DNA of 64,000 bases from NCBI RefSeq assembly GCF_030463535.1, contig NC_132879.1, positions 39,090,597 to 39,154,596 on the forward strand, given 5' to 3'. Shown piece after piece: positions 26,640 to 45,310 of the stretch (positions are counted from its first letter, which is position 1; each line of letters starts with the position of its first letter). The position numbers and the translations under genes were made by a program. The notes under the pieces were generated by a model. The model was given only the letters and a program-made list of their open reading frames with translations. It had not been told where the DNA came from and did no database searches. This stretch comes from Salminus brasiliensis. Its lineage: Eukaryota; Chordata; Actinopteri; Characiformes; Bryconidae.

Positions 26640-26875
26640 TCGCCCAGCCTTCATGCACACATTTGCACATGCACATTTTTGTATTTGTATTTATTGTATT
26701 TACTGTCTTTGTACTTACTGTCTATGCACCCTGTCCCGTGTTTTGTTTATTGTCCTTGCTCTGTGTGTCCTACCTATTCTGTACCGTAGACTTAACCTGA
26801 CAGTGTTTCATTGTATTGTACAAGCCTGTATGAGTATAATGAAAATTATACTGTTGAATTGAATTAAATTGAATT
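26640..26875 (+). repeat. LINE/SINE-like 3' tail element, copy 2
   Basis: TGTATTTATTGTATTTACTG, then CTGTCTATGCACCCTG, GTATGAGTATAATGAAAATT and a terminal (TTGAATTGAA)-type tail. The arrangement parallels copies at 5105-5298 and 54094-54283 but is more diverged. Confidence 0.5.
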
Positions 26876-27559
26876 GTACCAGCCATGGCCACTGACGTAA
26901 AATAAAAGAATGTGTGATTATAATATAGCAGCAAATGCAAATAGTCCATCATCTCTTCCAGTTGCACACAGTGTCTTTAAAGTATATTAGCACGTTTAGT
27001 GCACTTTGCTCCTCTATAACATTTAATGCATCTGGGCTAAGAACGCTTTGATATGTGAAAATAATATTGTTTAACTATGAATCATAAACACAAATGCACA
27101 GATTACCTTTCATTTATTTTACCTTAGCCTAGAGGGATGGCTAAATGCAATGGTTCAACATCTAGTTTAAAGAAAGCCCTTCCATAAGAGTACAGACTGT
27201 TACTGCAGCAAAAGGGGGACAAACCCCCTGTTAATACTCCTTGCTTTTAGACTTGTTGGATGCACTGGTGCCTAAAGAAATATGGAGATTTGGATTTGGA
27301 TTTTCCAAGACAGGTATTTAGCCTGATCCTGGACTACACAACAGTCTGAACAGAGATTCTTCACAGAAAGAAGAAATATAGTCCAAAGCTAGGCTTAATC
27401 CATGTATGTGTATATACTGCAAGCAGGGAATCATAGTACCAAAATACTATTTTCCCATTTAGTGTTATTTTACCACCATTATCAGTACTAAATAAACTGT
27501 TGTACTTATCGCCACCCCTGGTTCCTCTTCAAGATCACTGTAAAGAAATCTGAATTGAT

Positions 27560-27886
27560 TCATGTCAAATCATGTTGAATTGCTTTAAACAACTGAATTA
27601 TGCAGAAATTAATCAAATCAGTGGAATCATCTTTACATTCCCCTTTAAACATCTTGTATGAGGCCTTCACCTCTCTCTGGGTCGGATATTTTTTGCTGAA
27701 CCTGATAACCCATGTCGCGATCAACAGTTTGTTAGACAGGCTGTGATACATCAGCTTCAGTTCACACGTGAGATCTACCAGTAATTCCACGGGAATTGCA
27801 CTGGATCTCTGACTGATTAACTTCACCAAGATTACAACAACAAGAATACAACATGTGTTCATGCATAACCTAAATGTGTGCTTCAT
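27560..27886 (-). CDS. Small ORF for a possible secreted helical protein (doubtful gene)
   Basis: A 108-residue ORF opens at 27884-27886 with MKHTFRLCMNTCCILVVVIL, which looks like a signal peptide or membrane anchor of about 30 residues. The rest (~78 residues) is mostly helix-like with three Cys and ends FCIIQLFKAIQHDLT. The size, leader and C-terminal helix loosely recall short four-helix cytokines of the IL-2/IL-15 group, but there is no decisive motif, so I assign no function. No introns are visible, while such cytokine genes normally have them. It may be one exon of a longer gene, a relic, or a chance ORF. Confidence 0.25.
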   Translation of the reverse strand: MKHTFRLCMNTCCILVVVILVKLISQRSSAIPVELLVDLTCELKLMYHSLSNKLLIATWVIRFSKKYPTQREVKASYKMFKGECKDDSTDLINFCIIQLFKAIQHDLT

Positions 27887-28029
27887 ACCCAGGTTAAAAG
27901 GCTGAATACTGTATAGGCTGCATGTCTGCGTGTGTCAGTTTGTTTGTAAAATCACAGTAACAGTGCATCTAAACAAGTTTTTGACTTGTGATTTTTAATG
28001 GTATGTTTTAAAACTTAACATATTAAAAT

Positions 28030-28273
28030 ATTTTTTAAAAAATGTTACCCTGTTCAGCTGCAGTGCCTCTCATTAAACTGCGGACGGGTGGCGCTGGTGA
28101 GGGCCGCACATCCCGCCCCTCTTCGCGCCTCCGCTTGCGGAACTTACGAGAAAGTACTTCCACCCGGTCGGTTACTCCGTTGCCTCCCTGCGAGAGAAAT
28201 CAGCAACACGCCGTCCCGCTACAAACATCCCCTTAAACAGTTCAACTACTCGGGATTTTTTCTTCGAATCAAC
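28030..28273 (+). promoter_or_regulatory. GC-rich promoter / 5' UTR region of the NUFIP2-like gene
   Basis: A marked rise in G+C and CpG begins near 28075 (GCGGACGGGTGGCGCTGG, CCGCCCCTCTTCGCGCC) and extends past the first coding exon to about 28700, in otherwise AT-rich DNA. This is typical of a CpG-island promoter. No TATA box is evident. Confidence 0.55.
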
Positions 28274-31200
28274 ATGCATATCAAAACAGGTGAGATGTCT
28301 GCCGTGAGCGCCGTGTCTGTGGATGTCCGTGTATGTGTGCTTTGGCGTGATTTTCGCGAGTCAAACGGTCTGGAGGTTTGAGATGGTCGAGTCAACAACA
28401 TGCCAGGAATGAACTGAAGTCTTATGAAACTTTCTTACGAAAGCGTGCGACTTCTCTGAACGCTGCCGTGCAGTTTAAGACCGGCCAGGGCGAGGGGCCG
28501 AGGACACTGCGCACATTTTAAGGCTGTGATCTGAAGGCAAACTTCTTTACTGTGGAGGAGTGTACGTGAGGAGAGAGTCAGTTAGCACTAAGTTGGTTTC
28601 CCGGCAGGTTGTCGTTAGCTAGACACTTTTAGAAGCTAGCTAATAACGTCGAGCTAACGTTACAGCGTGAGCTGCTAGCCGACTTCCTTAGCGAAATGTA
28701 GCCGACCATGGCGAAATAGAAATAAAGTGCTCTTACACGAAAGAAGGGTTTGGGTTTTGTCTAAGTTTTATTTCCTGGTATTAGCACAAGCAAGCTTGGC
28801 TAGTCGTTTGTGGTCGAACCTTCCCAGCTAAGGCGGCTAGCTAGCTAGCATATCCAGCTAGTGCTAACTAGCCCGTCTTAGATTTCAGCGTCTCTGCAGT
28901 TTTGACGGATTACGCTCTGCCACCAAGTCTGGCGACGCTGGAAATGAACAAACTAACTAAAGTTCTTCATTTTCTTTTACATTACACCAAACATGTCACC
29001 AGCGTGTTCGGGAAATTTCAAGCTAAATGGCTACCCAGTGCTACATGTCCTGTTCTTTTGCTTTGGGGAGTTTAGCAGAGGCTGAGGGCTGAGTTGGTCT
29101 AAGCCTTCCCGCCGTATTACAACCTGCGTTACACTCATACGATGCAGTTTCAGCGAAACGGGTGAGCAAGACAATAGGAGGGAAATATGATTTATTCAGG
29201 TGTTAATTTCATGTAATGGTTGTCAAAACAGCAGGCTGGTGAGGATTCTGTGTAGGCCTCATCACTAATTTTCAACCTTTACATGCAGCGTAAATACATC
29301 GTTAGGATTACATGAACAGGTTGCAAGGCAGATATTTTGCTTATGAATCAATCTCTCATAAGGTTCAGTTAGAATACATGATAAATGTACTTTACAAAAC
29401 TTTCATGTGGCTTCAGTCGTTTAGTTACTGTGCGATGTGTGTGCCATGAATCAGCCTTTCATGTACGTGGCTGTGCAGAAAGGATTAGATTTTTATTTCT
29501 TTATTTATTTACTTATTTTTGTTTGTTTTTGCAATGAGGGGTAAAGTGCTGTTGCATCAAGATAAATCTGGAAGCACGAAAAGCCTGTCATTAGTACATT
29601 TTAAATAAGTGGGCTTATTTAGATTAGCTAAAAATAGAATCTTAGATGTGATCCTTACAAGCCAAATACAAATAGAGCTTTCGTCAGTTTTCTCCTGCCC
29701 TTGGTGAATGGAGATTGGAATCTAATAACATGCATTTTTTTTGTCAGGTACCTGGGAGGCAAATAATGCAGTGTGCGAGTCTGACCCCTTGTGTGACCCT
29801 GCTGTCCTCGTCTCTGCCCCCAAGCCAGAGCCACACATCCGAAATCGGCGCCTCTCCCCTGGCTCTGGCAGCTGTGGTGGTGGAGGTGGAGGAGGAGGCT
29901 GCTCCGCAGGAGTGGACAAGCAGTCCGGCCGTCAGACTTCATCAAGCAGCTCCAATGAAACACACAGGACTGGGCACATTCAAGTCTTCACCCCCAGCTT
30001 GCACAGAGAGCAGCGGGCGCACAACAGGGGTAACAGAGGCTCTCGACAAGAGGGAGCTGGGATGGGGGCTCGTGGCGGCGAAAAAACCCTCAGGTCCTCT
30101 CATGCCCACACACACAAAGAGCGGTGGGTGGGAGACACGTTGTCGTCCCTCAAACCTCCACCTGCCTTCCCAGTGAAGGACAGCCCTGCCAAGTTGCAAC
30201 CTGCAGTCAGCTATGCCTCCAAAGTGAAGGCAGGTGGAACTTCAGGAGGAGTAGCAGAAGAGCCGCCTGGTATCCGGGTGCTTCTGCAGAACCAGTGGGG
30301 GCTCAGTTTTATCAGTGATGGGCCAGCAGTAGAGAACGCAGCTTCGGTCCCACCTCAAGGTGCATCAGGAAATAGTCCAGCTGCAACTCCGCACCCGGTA
30401 TCTGGAGAGGAAACTGCTGGAACTTCAGCCTCATCAACCTCCCCATCTTCACAAAGCCCGTGCTCAAAGGAACCCAGGAATTCTGAAGAGCTGCTCCTTA
30501 GCTGTCACCATCTAGTGGAGGCTGTGGAATATCATACACAAGGTGAGTGAGGTGTTTTTGTTCCTCTCCTCCTTTCTTTTCATGCATTTGTTTGTTTCCT
30601 TATTGGTGTGCTGTCTGCTTGTGATTACACAATTTTTCCATATTGATCTTTGTTTTGTTTTTTGTTTTTCCCCAGAATGGAATGCAATATTGTGGGGACA
30701 AAAACAAGGTGAGAATTGAATTTCCATTTAAATGGGGGAATATGAAGAGTTGCTGGGCACCTGAATACAGGTGGAAAAACAAACAACCCACACCTGTAGC
30801 TAGTTTAGTTAGTCAGTCCCAATAAAAAGACCAAGGAAACGTGGAGGAACCAGTCTACTAAATGTGCCTGAGGAGTTTTAGCCAGTAATGGAAAGGCGTT
30901 CCACAAGCACTTCTGTTTACAAATTGTGTACCCTCTGTCTGTACATGGTTGTGCTGGTTAAATTAACGTTAGTCAAGATCAGCACTACCCAACCCAAAAG
31001 AAAAGTGTCAAATACATCAGCTGAAATTAATAGGCTTACTCTATTACTTGATGGCAAAAAAAATCAGAAGCACATATTTTACAGCTGAATTATTTGAAAA
31101 TGCTTTCTTATTTAAAAGTAAAGCGGTGGATAATCTGCAGTGTTGTAATGGGTAACGCACTGCCTTTAAGTGATAAGCTACAGCTGAGAAACACAGTAGA

Positions 31201-31465
31201 ATGCTCACTTTCTACAAGAGGTCTCCTGCATTTGTAACGAGTATATTTTTCTGTCTGTCCTGGATGAGGCATAACCAATGCCTGACAGTATTCATTGGGT
31301 CACTGTGGCCTTAATTACTGTAAAAATCTATAGTCTTCTTCTTTGGTGGGTTTGTCAAACAATGATTTCTAAGATCGAGTTTGTCATTTTGACACTGCTT
31401 CTCACAGCTTTGTTTTTGACTCTTCAGATCCTGCTAAGGTCGTTTGGTACAGGGACAACTTGTAG
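28274..31465 (+). CDS. Short NUFIP2-like protein (FMRP-interacting protein 2 family)
   Basis: Exons 28274-28289, 29748-30542, 30676-30708 and 31428-31465 have GT-AG borders and join in phase to 293 residues. The start MHIKT is chosen because its donor phase fits exon 2. Three blocks match human NUFIP2 as I recall it: KPPPAFPVKDSPAKLQPAVS plus YASKVK (~141-166), LLQNQWGLSF (~184-193) and the C-terminal EYHTQEWNAILWGQKQDP module split over exons 2-4. Human NUFIP2 is about 695 residues with a His/Gln-rich N-terminus; this protein lacks that and instead has a Gly run (~48-56) and Ser-rich tracts. NUFIP2 binds RNA and FMRP and enters stress granules. Whether this short form does so is inference. 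It is probably a paralogue, since it is under half the usual length. Confidence 0.8.
30543..31427. other. Introns 2 and 3 of the NUFIP2-like gene
   Basis: Intron 2 is 30543-30675 and intron 3 is 30709-31427. Apart from the small exon between them they contain AT-rich DNA without recognisable genes or clear repeats. Confidence 0.6.
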
Positions 31466-31498
31466 TGGACGGCCGAACACCAATCTGCACCTGATCTA

Positions 31499-31528
31499 CC
31501 CCCCCCCCCCCCCCCCCCACCCCCCCAA

Positions 31529-31563
<35 letters not shown>
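31499..31563. repeat. Poly-C then (AC)n microsatellite in the 3' UTR
   Basis: About twenty C from 31499, then ACCCCCCC, then a CA dinucleotide run to 31563. It lies 34 bases after the NUFIP2-like stop codon, so it would be transcribed in the 3' UTR. Confidence 0.85.
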
Positions 31564-31568
<5 letters not shown>

Positions 31569-32228
31569 TCCATACATATATATTTCTCTCCTTAGCAAAC
31601 ATATATGGACACTCAGGTTGTTCTTCCCACGGTCTACTCTTTGCACTCACCTCCACCCAATACTTCATGTTTTGAATGCATGGTTGCCTTAAAACCAAGC
31701 CTTTGGTGCGGAGACATGCCACCCACATCCTTGTTTTATATTATGGCGGAGAACACTGGTTTTTATTCTTTTTTTTTTTTCTTTTTTTTCCCTCCCTCTC
31801 GTTGGCATATGTTCTTAAATCTGGCAATCTTATTGTAAAAAGCTGAAGTTTTACTTTTAAATTAAAAAAATTATATATATCTTGTTCCCTCCCAATTAAT
31901 GTACAAGTGGCCTGTCAAGCACTTTTGTACGCTGAATGCATCTGTCTGGACCATCCAGTTTGTTTTTAGAACCATATTCAATGTGTAACTTCATCTTGTG
32001 TTTTGGTCCCCGCTGTCTCCACACCAATTGTCTGGATACTTTCTGATGGCGTTTACATGGGTGTGGCTGGCACGATGTGGCAGCATCCTGTTCTAATGTC
32101 TGTTCTTAGTGCTATTTTTAAAGTTTTCACCCTAGTTTGAATGTCAAACTTAATATGGGTGGATGCTCCTTGTTATGTTTTAAGGTGGGCACTGGAAGAG
32201 ATTTAGAGATTTAATTGAAGAGTTGCAT

Positions 32229-32234
32229 AATAAA
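32229..32234 (+). terminator. Poly(A) signal of the NUFIP2-like gene
   Basis: AATAAA about 760 bases after the stop at 31463-31465, followed by TG-rich sequence near 32280-32310. This implies a 3' UTR of roughly 0.8 kb. Confidence 0.6.
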
Positions 32235-33414
32235 AGCAAATAATACAACTCCTGTGTAAAGTGTCATTGTCCTTTTATTATGTGAATGAATGTGTTCCAG
32301 GGTGTGTGTGGGTTTTCATTTAAATTTTTTATTTTTCTAAACTTTTATTGTGTGAAATGTTCAATGTCAAAATACAGCTATTACTTTTTCTCATAGCTTT
32401 CTTGCTTGGGGGGGTTTTAGTTAATTGCCTTTTCTACGTTCAAACTATGAATGTAGTTCTTAGTAGAGCATAAATCCATGTTTCTTGACACTGCTGGATT
32501 CAGAATAGTAATCCATGTGTTAATCTATAATTTATTAAAAACAAAATGAACTCAAAGCTGGCAATGTTTGATTTTGGCTATTTATCTTTCATATCATTAT
32601 TATCAAGATTAATTTGGTGGTGTCTCATAACAGAGCAAGTTAAGCTTCTGTCCTAGATGTGCAGTGCATGGAAGAAAAATAGTCAGGCATAAGTACACTC
32701 CACATTGCAAGCCAACCAATTATTAACCAACAAAACCATTGACCATTCTCGCCTAAGACGTGATAAACGCAGGTATTTTTTTGTAGTTTATTCATGGGGT
32801 TGTATTTATTCTGGTAAGAAAAACATTTTTTTTGTCTGCAAAAGTTTCTCAGGCTTATTTTACTCAGAACATTTCTCTCCCTTAAAATATTACATAAAAA
32901 AATATTTGTATCAAAGCAGCAAAAAGCAGTATGGAGTTACAAGGGCAAGAACATTAAATTTACATTTGTGGAAATATTTGACAAAACGATGTTTAAACCC
33001 AGTGGATACTCTATAAACATAAGGCTGTACCAAGAGAACACTAATCACATGCCTATTATAGTCTTCAGTGTTGAAAAAGAATTCTCCAATTTTCTCCATC
33101 ACTCATTTCTTTACAATGGTGATAGAAACCATGTACTATTCAAAACCACCTTGTGAATCTACAAGTCTTCAGATTTTTTATTTGTAACGATTATCATGTT
33201 AAAATTGTGACAAATCTTTTCTATATATATATAACTATTTTGCCACAACACAACATCATAGAACAGTGTCTCAGACATTAGACAGCAGTATATTCATAGA
33301 AATGTGTAATAGTTTTCTGTCATGTAGCTTTTAGAGGCAATAGAGGTTTCAGACGCCTCGACCACCACCAAAAATTCCAACTCTGTAAGTTGTCACACAA
33401 GACCACTCAATGAC

Positions 33415-33420
33415 TTTATT
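33415..33420 (-). terminator. Poly(A) signal of OSGEP
   Basis: TTTATT on the plus strand gives AATAAA on the coding strand, about 225 bases after the OSGEP stop at 33645-33647. Confidence 0.55.
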
Positions 33421-33644
33421 TACATGTCAACCATTTCACTATGCGACAGTTTTTGAAAAAATAAGTGTCATGAGTTGCAAAATGCACCAAGTTAAACCCT
33501 AGAGACAGCTAAAGAAGGCTGCATGCTGGTACGGTGACAAAGAAAGGCACCAGTTGCCAGATCAAGAAACTTCAGAATCTTCAGGATATTTTGTTTCCAA
33601 TTATTTCTCTTCAGGCTGGAACCGATATTTGGATTTGTAACATC

Positions 33645-40472
<6,828 letters not shown>

Positions 40473-42505
40473 GCCTGCTGCTGAAACAGAATGCAAACAA
40501 TTCATTTTAGGGCTGCACAATAAATCACTTTAGCATCACCAGTTCAATGTGCGCAGGACATGCAATGTCATGTAAGGAAAATTAAACCATGCCATGCTAC
40601 ATTTGCCTCATACAAAAAACATTTATACTGTTCTCATATAACAATAAGTCCAATTTTTGATGCAGTTTATTAATAATGAAACTGTTGGATCATTGACTTC
40701 TGAAATCTAATCATCTGTCCTATGTTGATAGTTGTGTTTTTTTAAATAATTATTTGCCAATACCGATATGCTTCAAATATTCTGTCATATATCCCTAATT
40801 TACAACTTTGAGTACACAGAACAGTGTAGAACAGACACTAACATGACAAGTTAAGTTGATAAGATATTATTTGGGTGGTGGACCATTTTTTTGATAAATT
40901 CAGTGTATGTGTAGTTATGCTCCTGATGCACTCTAATAACTATCTAATTCAGTTCAGATACTATACCTAATTTTCTGGAATGGTCAAAGACAATCAAATC
41001 AGCTAATGATTTTTATTTCCTGGACAAACAACCAAAATCCAAGAGGGTTTTTCAAGAGTTGTGGTGCTGCCCACCGATGTCCTTAACTTTAATATTAAGT
41101 TAATATTTGCTTGACTGTTCCAAAAGTGAAAACTGCGTTAAAAAACAACAACAAAAAAAGAGTTCTTATTACCTCAATTACATTATTATAAATTATGGCA
41201 TACAGGTGCTAGCTAATTACCATGACACAGCGATTAGGGGGAGCATTTTCTGATATGATGACTTCGACTTGAAATTCCTTGAAATTCTATACGGAAGGTA
41301 ACGGCGGCATGACAAGAGTGCGTGAAGCTGGCATGAACTTATCAGGCAACGTCGCGGTGCTACAGTTTAACTGCACGAAAGGTTGCATGACCCACATGTT
41401 CCTATTTTTCCAGCTAATCGCTAAACATCTGTAGTTAAATCCTGACTGTAGAATAAGAGCTGTGTGGTCCCGCTTATATTGCACAAAGAATCATGCAGCA
41501 ATTTGAAGTAAAAAGTTGACCACAAGCACCGCGGCGGAAGGTTTTCTTTAAAACATTACAGAGACGTGGTGAAGTCTCGGGTTTAATGAATCTGAACACA
41601 GATAAGAGTATTTAGAATTACCAGTTCAGCCCCTCACTGTTAACTGCACTTCTCGTGGTTGAGGACCATAACAACAGTAAGATAGGTATCCTCAAACACT
41701 CCCGAATAAAATGTTTAGCCAAACGCGGCAATGATATAGGTATAGTATTAATAATAAAGCATTTAGTTTCTGCATTGTACATGTATATTTAAATATAACT
41801 AATAAGAATAATTACCAAGTTGAAAATAGTTTTTTTTCTTATGTAATCTGGCAGTGTGTGGTCACCTTCATGTGAAGGAACATGTGCAGCTCTTTGTGGC
41901 GGAGCTGAGCCGAGTGGAGTTTCAGTCGGACCGTGGAGCTGATCGGTACTGAATGTTCTCTTTATCTACTGAAACTGTATTTATTGTGACAACTACGTGT
42001 CTTAATGTGTAGGTTTATGAAGTCAATAGCTGTTTCCTCCCAGTCTGTTGTTTTAGTGGGCTGGTTGGTCTCAGTCATTCAGCTAAGCTAGCTAGCTTAT
42101 ACAACTAAGGTAGTAAAGGTTATTAATGAGGAAAAGGTTGAGTTTATTGTTTCTTTGTGGAAAAAAACTTAAACCGGGGTTGATTCATTGCATTACACGG
42201 CTGCGATCACATTTTTCTGTTATGTACAAAACATAACCGAAAAAGATACAAGATCTGCTAGCATTAGCTGTCTTTGTTTAGCCATCTAAACTAACACCGT
42301 TGCTGCGTTTCTGGTGTTTGGATTAGGGTGTTCCTCCTTTTAACGCCTGCAGGTTAGATTGCGCATAATAGGAACGATTTCTGCCCGTTCGGGTTAAATG
42401 AGATGCAAAATCCAGAAACCACGTAACCTCTTATCTCCGTGTCCCTCAGGTGCTCGTGTGTGTCTGTGTGTGCGTGGTGTGTTCTCTCTCAGAGGAATCA
42501 GAAAC
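40473..42505. promoter_or_regulatory. Head-to-head promoter region between osgep and apex1
   Basis: The two ATGs are 2.03 kb apart and point away from each other. Two GC/CpG-richer patches, around 41290-41360 plus 41530-41545 and 41885-41950, are candidate start regions. Splice signals 8 nt before the osgep ATG and at about 42449 (CCCTCAG) suggest that both genes have noncoding first exons; for apex1 a donor GATCG/GTACTG near 41944 would fit. This pairing of OSGEP and APEX1 is known in mammals. Exact start sites cannot be read. Confidence 0.6.
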
Positions 42506-42595
42506 ATGTCTAAGAGGGCCAAGAAAAACGAGCAGGCTTCTACAGGTGAAGGCAACGATAATGGAGCAGGTAAACAGAGCTGTCGTTTTGATAAA

Positions 42596-42641
<46 letters not shown>

Positions 42642-45310
42642 ACGCCCTCATGAGGGTTTGATTGCTTTATTTACACATCGTAGAGCCGGCAGCAAAGAAA
42701 GGGAAGAAGGCAAAGGAGCCAGAGGCCCCAATTTTGTACGAGGACCCTCCAGACAAGTTGACCAGCAAGGATGGCCGAGCAGCTAACATGAAGATCACCT
42801 CTTGGAATGTCGACGGCCTCCGTGCCTGGGTTAAGAAGAACGGACTTGATGTGAGTTAAATCTAAAAGTTTAGTCGCTTACTGAAAATGTTGAGTTATTT
42901 ATATTAGAACATCTGGCTTTTTTGGGGGGGAGGGGTTGGTTTGGGAAATGCCTCCTTTAGAACAGTGACCATTCACTAGCAAGCTAGATTATACTTGTGT
43001 GTGACTTAAAGCTTTTATCAAGATGGATAAACATACCTAGTAGATAAACATAGCTTAATTAAAAGAAAAAACAGCCAGTTGTTTTTGTAGCACATAAAAT
43101 TTAATCTTAAAGTTCATTTTAGCTCCAACCCATGTGAATCTTGCTGAATGCTATTGAATGTATAGTATGTAGTGAGATCATGTCTAGTCTCATAGCATGT
43201 CCAGTCTATGTTCATAGTTATTTTTTTGAACATTATAGATTACATAATTCACACCCATTTAAAGTTTATTAATAACCTTATTATTATTATTATTATTATT
43301 ATTATTAGTAGTAGTAGTAGTAGTAATAATAATAATCAAAATTACTCACCCCAGAGCTTTTCTCAAAGAACAAATCCCACCTCTCCGTCAATTAGAACTT
43401 TAGTAAATGTGTTTGAGACGTCTTCCCTTATATTACCCTGAATATTTGTCCTGTACTATATTCAGTCCTATTCACTGTTTCTGGTTAATGAATAGTGTTC
43501 ATTTAAACAGATTCTACATTTTAATCTATTTCATTTCCGATTTGTTTTGTTTGTCGCTCCCGACAGTGGGTGCGTCAGGAGGCTCCAGACATTCTCTGTC
43601 TTCAGGAAACTAAATGTGCTGAGAAAGCCCTGCCAGCAGATATAACCTCTATGCCCGAGTATCCTCACAAGTACTGGGCCGGTTCTGAAGATAAAGAGGG
43701 CTACAGTGGGGTGGCCATGCTGTGCAAAACTGAACCAATTGAAGTCACCTATGGCATTGGTAAGTGCTGCAAACACGTCTGTAATTTCTTCTGGTTGCTG
43801 CTGAAATAGAAATCTGTAACTTTACAGCACCATGCGCATTATTATTCTGTTGTAGTATTTGGACAGTAGAAGCTTCTGTATTTTTACCTCTACGTCATCA
43901 CAATTAATTTGAAATAAGGCAATCAGGATTTGATTAAAGCGTATGCTTTCTTTTTTTAATTCAAGTTAAAAAGTTTAACAACCATATTTAACATTGGAAA
44001 CATTTAATATGCTATCCACAGAGGTGTGGATGTAAGAAAAGGAGGCTGTCATCTGAAAAAACTAAACAAACCTATCAGAACGATAGCAGAGAAGTTTGAG
44101 AGTTGCCACATCAACAATTTTGGTACATAATAAAAAGAGGGAATGTACTTCTGAGCTCTAACACCTCATGTGGATGATTGCAGAATTTCTGTCTTGTTGA
44201 AGAGAAATCCCCCATCTAGTCAGGAACACTCGAGGAGGGGTATCATTTGTCAGATTCTATATTAAGTTTGGATAAGTCTTTGCTAGAAAACATCCAAAAA
44301 GCCTGCCCATTTTGGTTGTCAAGATGTTTTGGGCAGATGAAACCAGGATAATTTGTACCAGAATCCTGGCGTTAGAGGAGTATGGAGAAGGAAAGGAAGG
44401 GCTCACCCAAAGCATACCACATCATTTATCAAACATGGTGGAGTACCTGTTTTGGCATGGACATGTTGCCAGTGGAACTGGGACAGTCATTGACTACAGA
44501 TAATTTACATCTAAGCATTAAAAAACTTTTGTATAATTATTAGTTTGTGCAGTCACGTTTGAGCCTGTGAAAATGGCTGTAATTCCTAAATGATTTATGC
44601 AATATAGTTTCTGCAACTGTTTGAAATCTTTCTTTTTTGCCCTGCAATTACACAAAGCAAATTATTTACCATGTTTAGAATTGCTATACCTCGAGTGTCT
44701 TGTTAGGTTAAGAAGAATATTGTCAGAGAAATAATTCTAACATGTATTACACCTTTTCTTATTTGGACACTACTTTCATGTTTTGCCCACTGCAGGTAAA
44801 GAGGAGCATGACAAAGAGGGCAGAGTAATCACTGCAGAGTTCCCCTCCTTCTACCTGGTCACAGCCTACGTGCCGAACGCTGGGCGCGGGTTGGTGCGCC
44901 TTGATTACCGCAAGACCTGGGACGTGGACTTTCGTGCCTACCTTAGTAAACTAGATGCACAAAAGCCTTTGGTACTCTGTGGTGACCTCAATGTGGCTCA
45001 TCAGGAGATTGATCTGAAGAACCCCAAAGGTAACCGTAAGAATGCCGGCTTCACTCCTGAAGAGCGTGAGGGCTTTAGCCAGCTCTTGGCTGCTGGCTTT
45101 ACCGACAGCTTCCGGGAGCTGTATCCAGAGCAGACCAATGCCTACACCTTCTGGACCTACATGATGAACTCACGGTCCAAGAACGTGGGCTGGCGCCTGG
45201 ACTACTTTGTGCTGTCTGCTGCCTTGCTGCCAGGTTTGTGTGACAGCAAGATTCGTAACACTGCCATGGGAAGTGACCACTGCCCCATTACCCTGCATCT
45301 GGTTGTGTAG
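42506..45310 (+). CDS. apex1: APEX1, apurinic/apyrimidinic endonuclease 1
   Basis: Exons 42506-42569, 42684-42850, 43567-43759 and 44796-45310 join in phase to 312 residues (human APE1 has 318). It starts [10 protein letters not shown], a Lys-rich nuclear tail. The exonuclease III fold follows from [10 protein letters not shown]. Catalytic and metal residues are present: Asn63 and Asp65, Glu91 (LQETKC), Tyr166, Asp205 and Asn207 (GDLNVA), Asp277 (WRLDYF) and His303 (SDHCPIT), each 5-6 lower than in human numbering. The enzyme cuts 5' of abasic sites in base excision repair. Human redox Cys65 is Thr60 here (KITSWN), as in zebrafish, so the Ref-1 redox role is not expected. It lies head to head with osgep and tail to tail with the zinc-finger gene at 47867. 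Confidence 0.97.
42600..42639. repeat. (GT)n microsatellite in apex1 intron 1
   Basis: About twenty uninterrupted TG units, 31 bases after the exon 1 donor and 44 bases before exon 2. The intron is only 114 bases, so the repeat fills about a third of it. Confidence 0.9.
43278..43336. repeat. Trinucleotide microsatellite in apex1 intron 2
   Basis: (TTA)n runs into (GTA)n and then (ATA)n without a break, a compound repeat of about 59 bases. Confidence 0.9.
44010..44510 (+). mobile_element. Degenerate DNA-transposon remnant in apex1 intron 3
   Basis: A plus-strand frame near 44312-44503 reads [12 protein letters not shown] and later [15 protein letters not shown], the spacing of the first Asp block and middle of a Tc1-like transposase. 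Upstream AAAAGGAGGCTGTCATCTGA is repeat-like. Frames are broken. Family unknown. Confidence 0.45.

Noticed and set aside
31402-31728. Minus-strand ORFs with VCVCVC and GGGG runs
   Set aside because: They are products of the poly-C and (CA)n tract. The same applies to 42394-42786.
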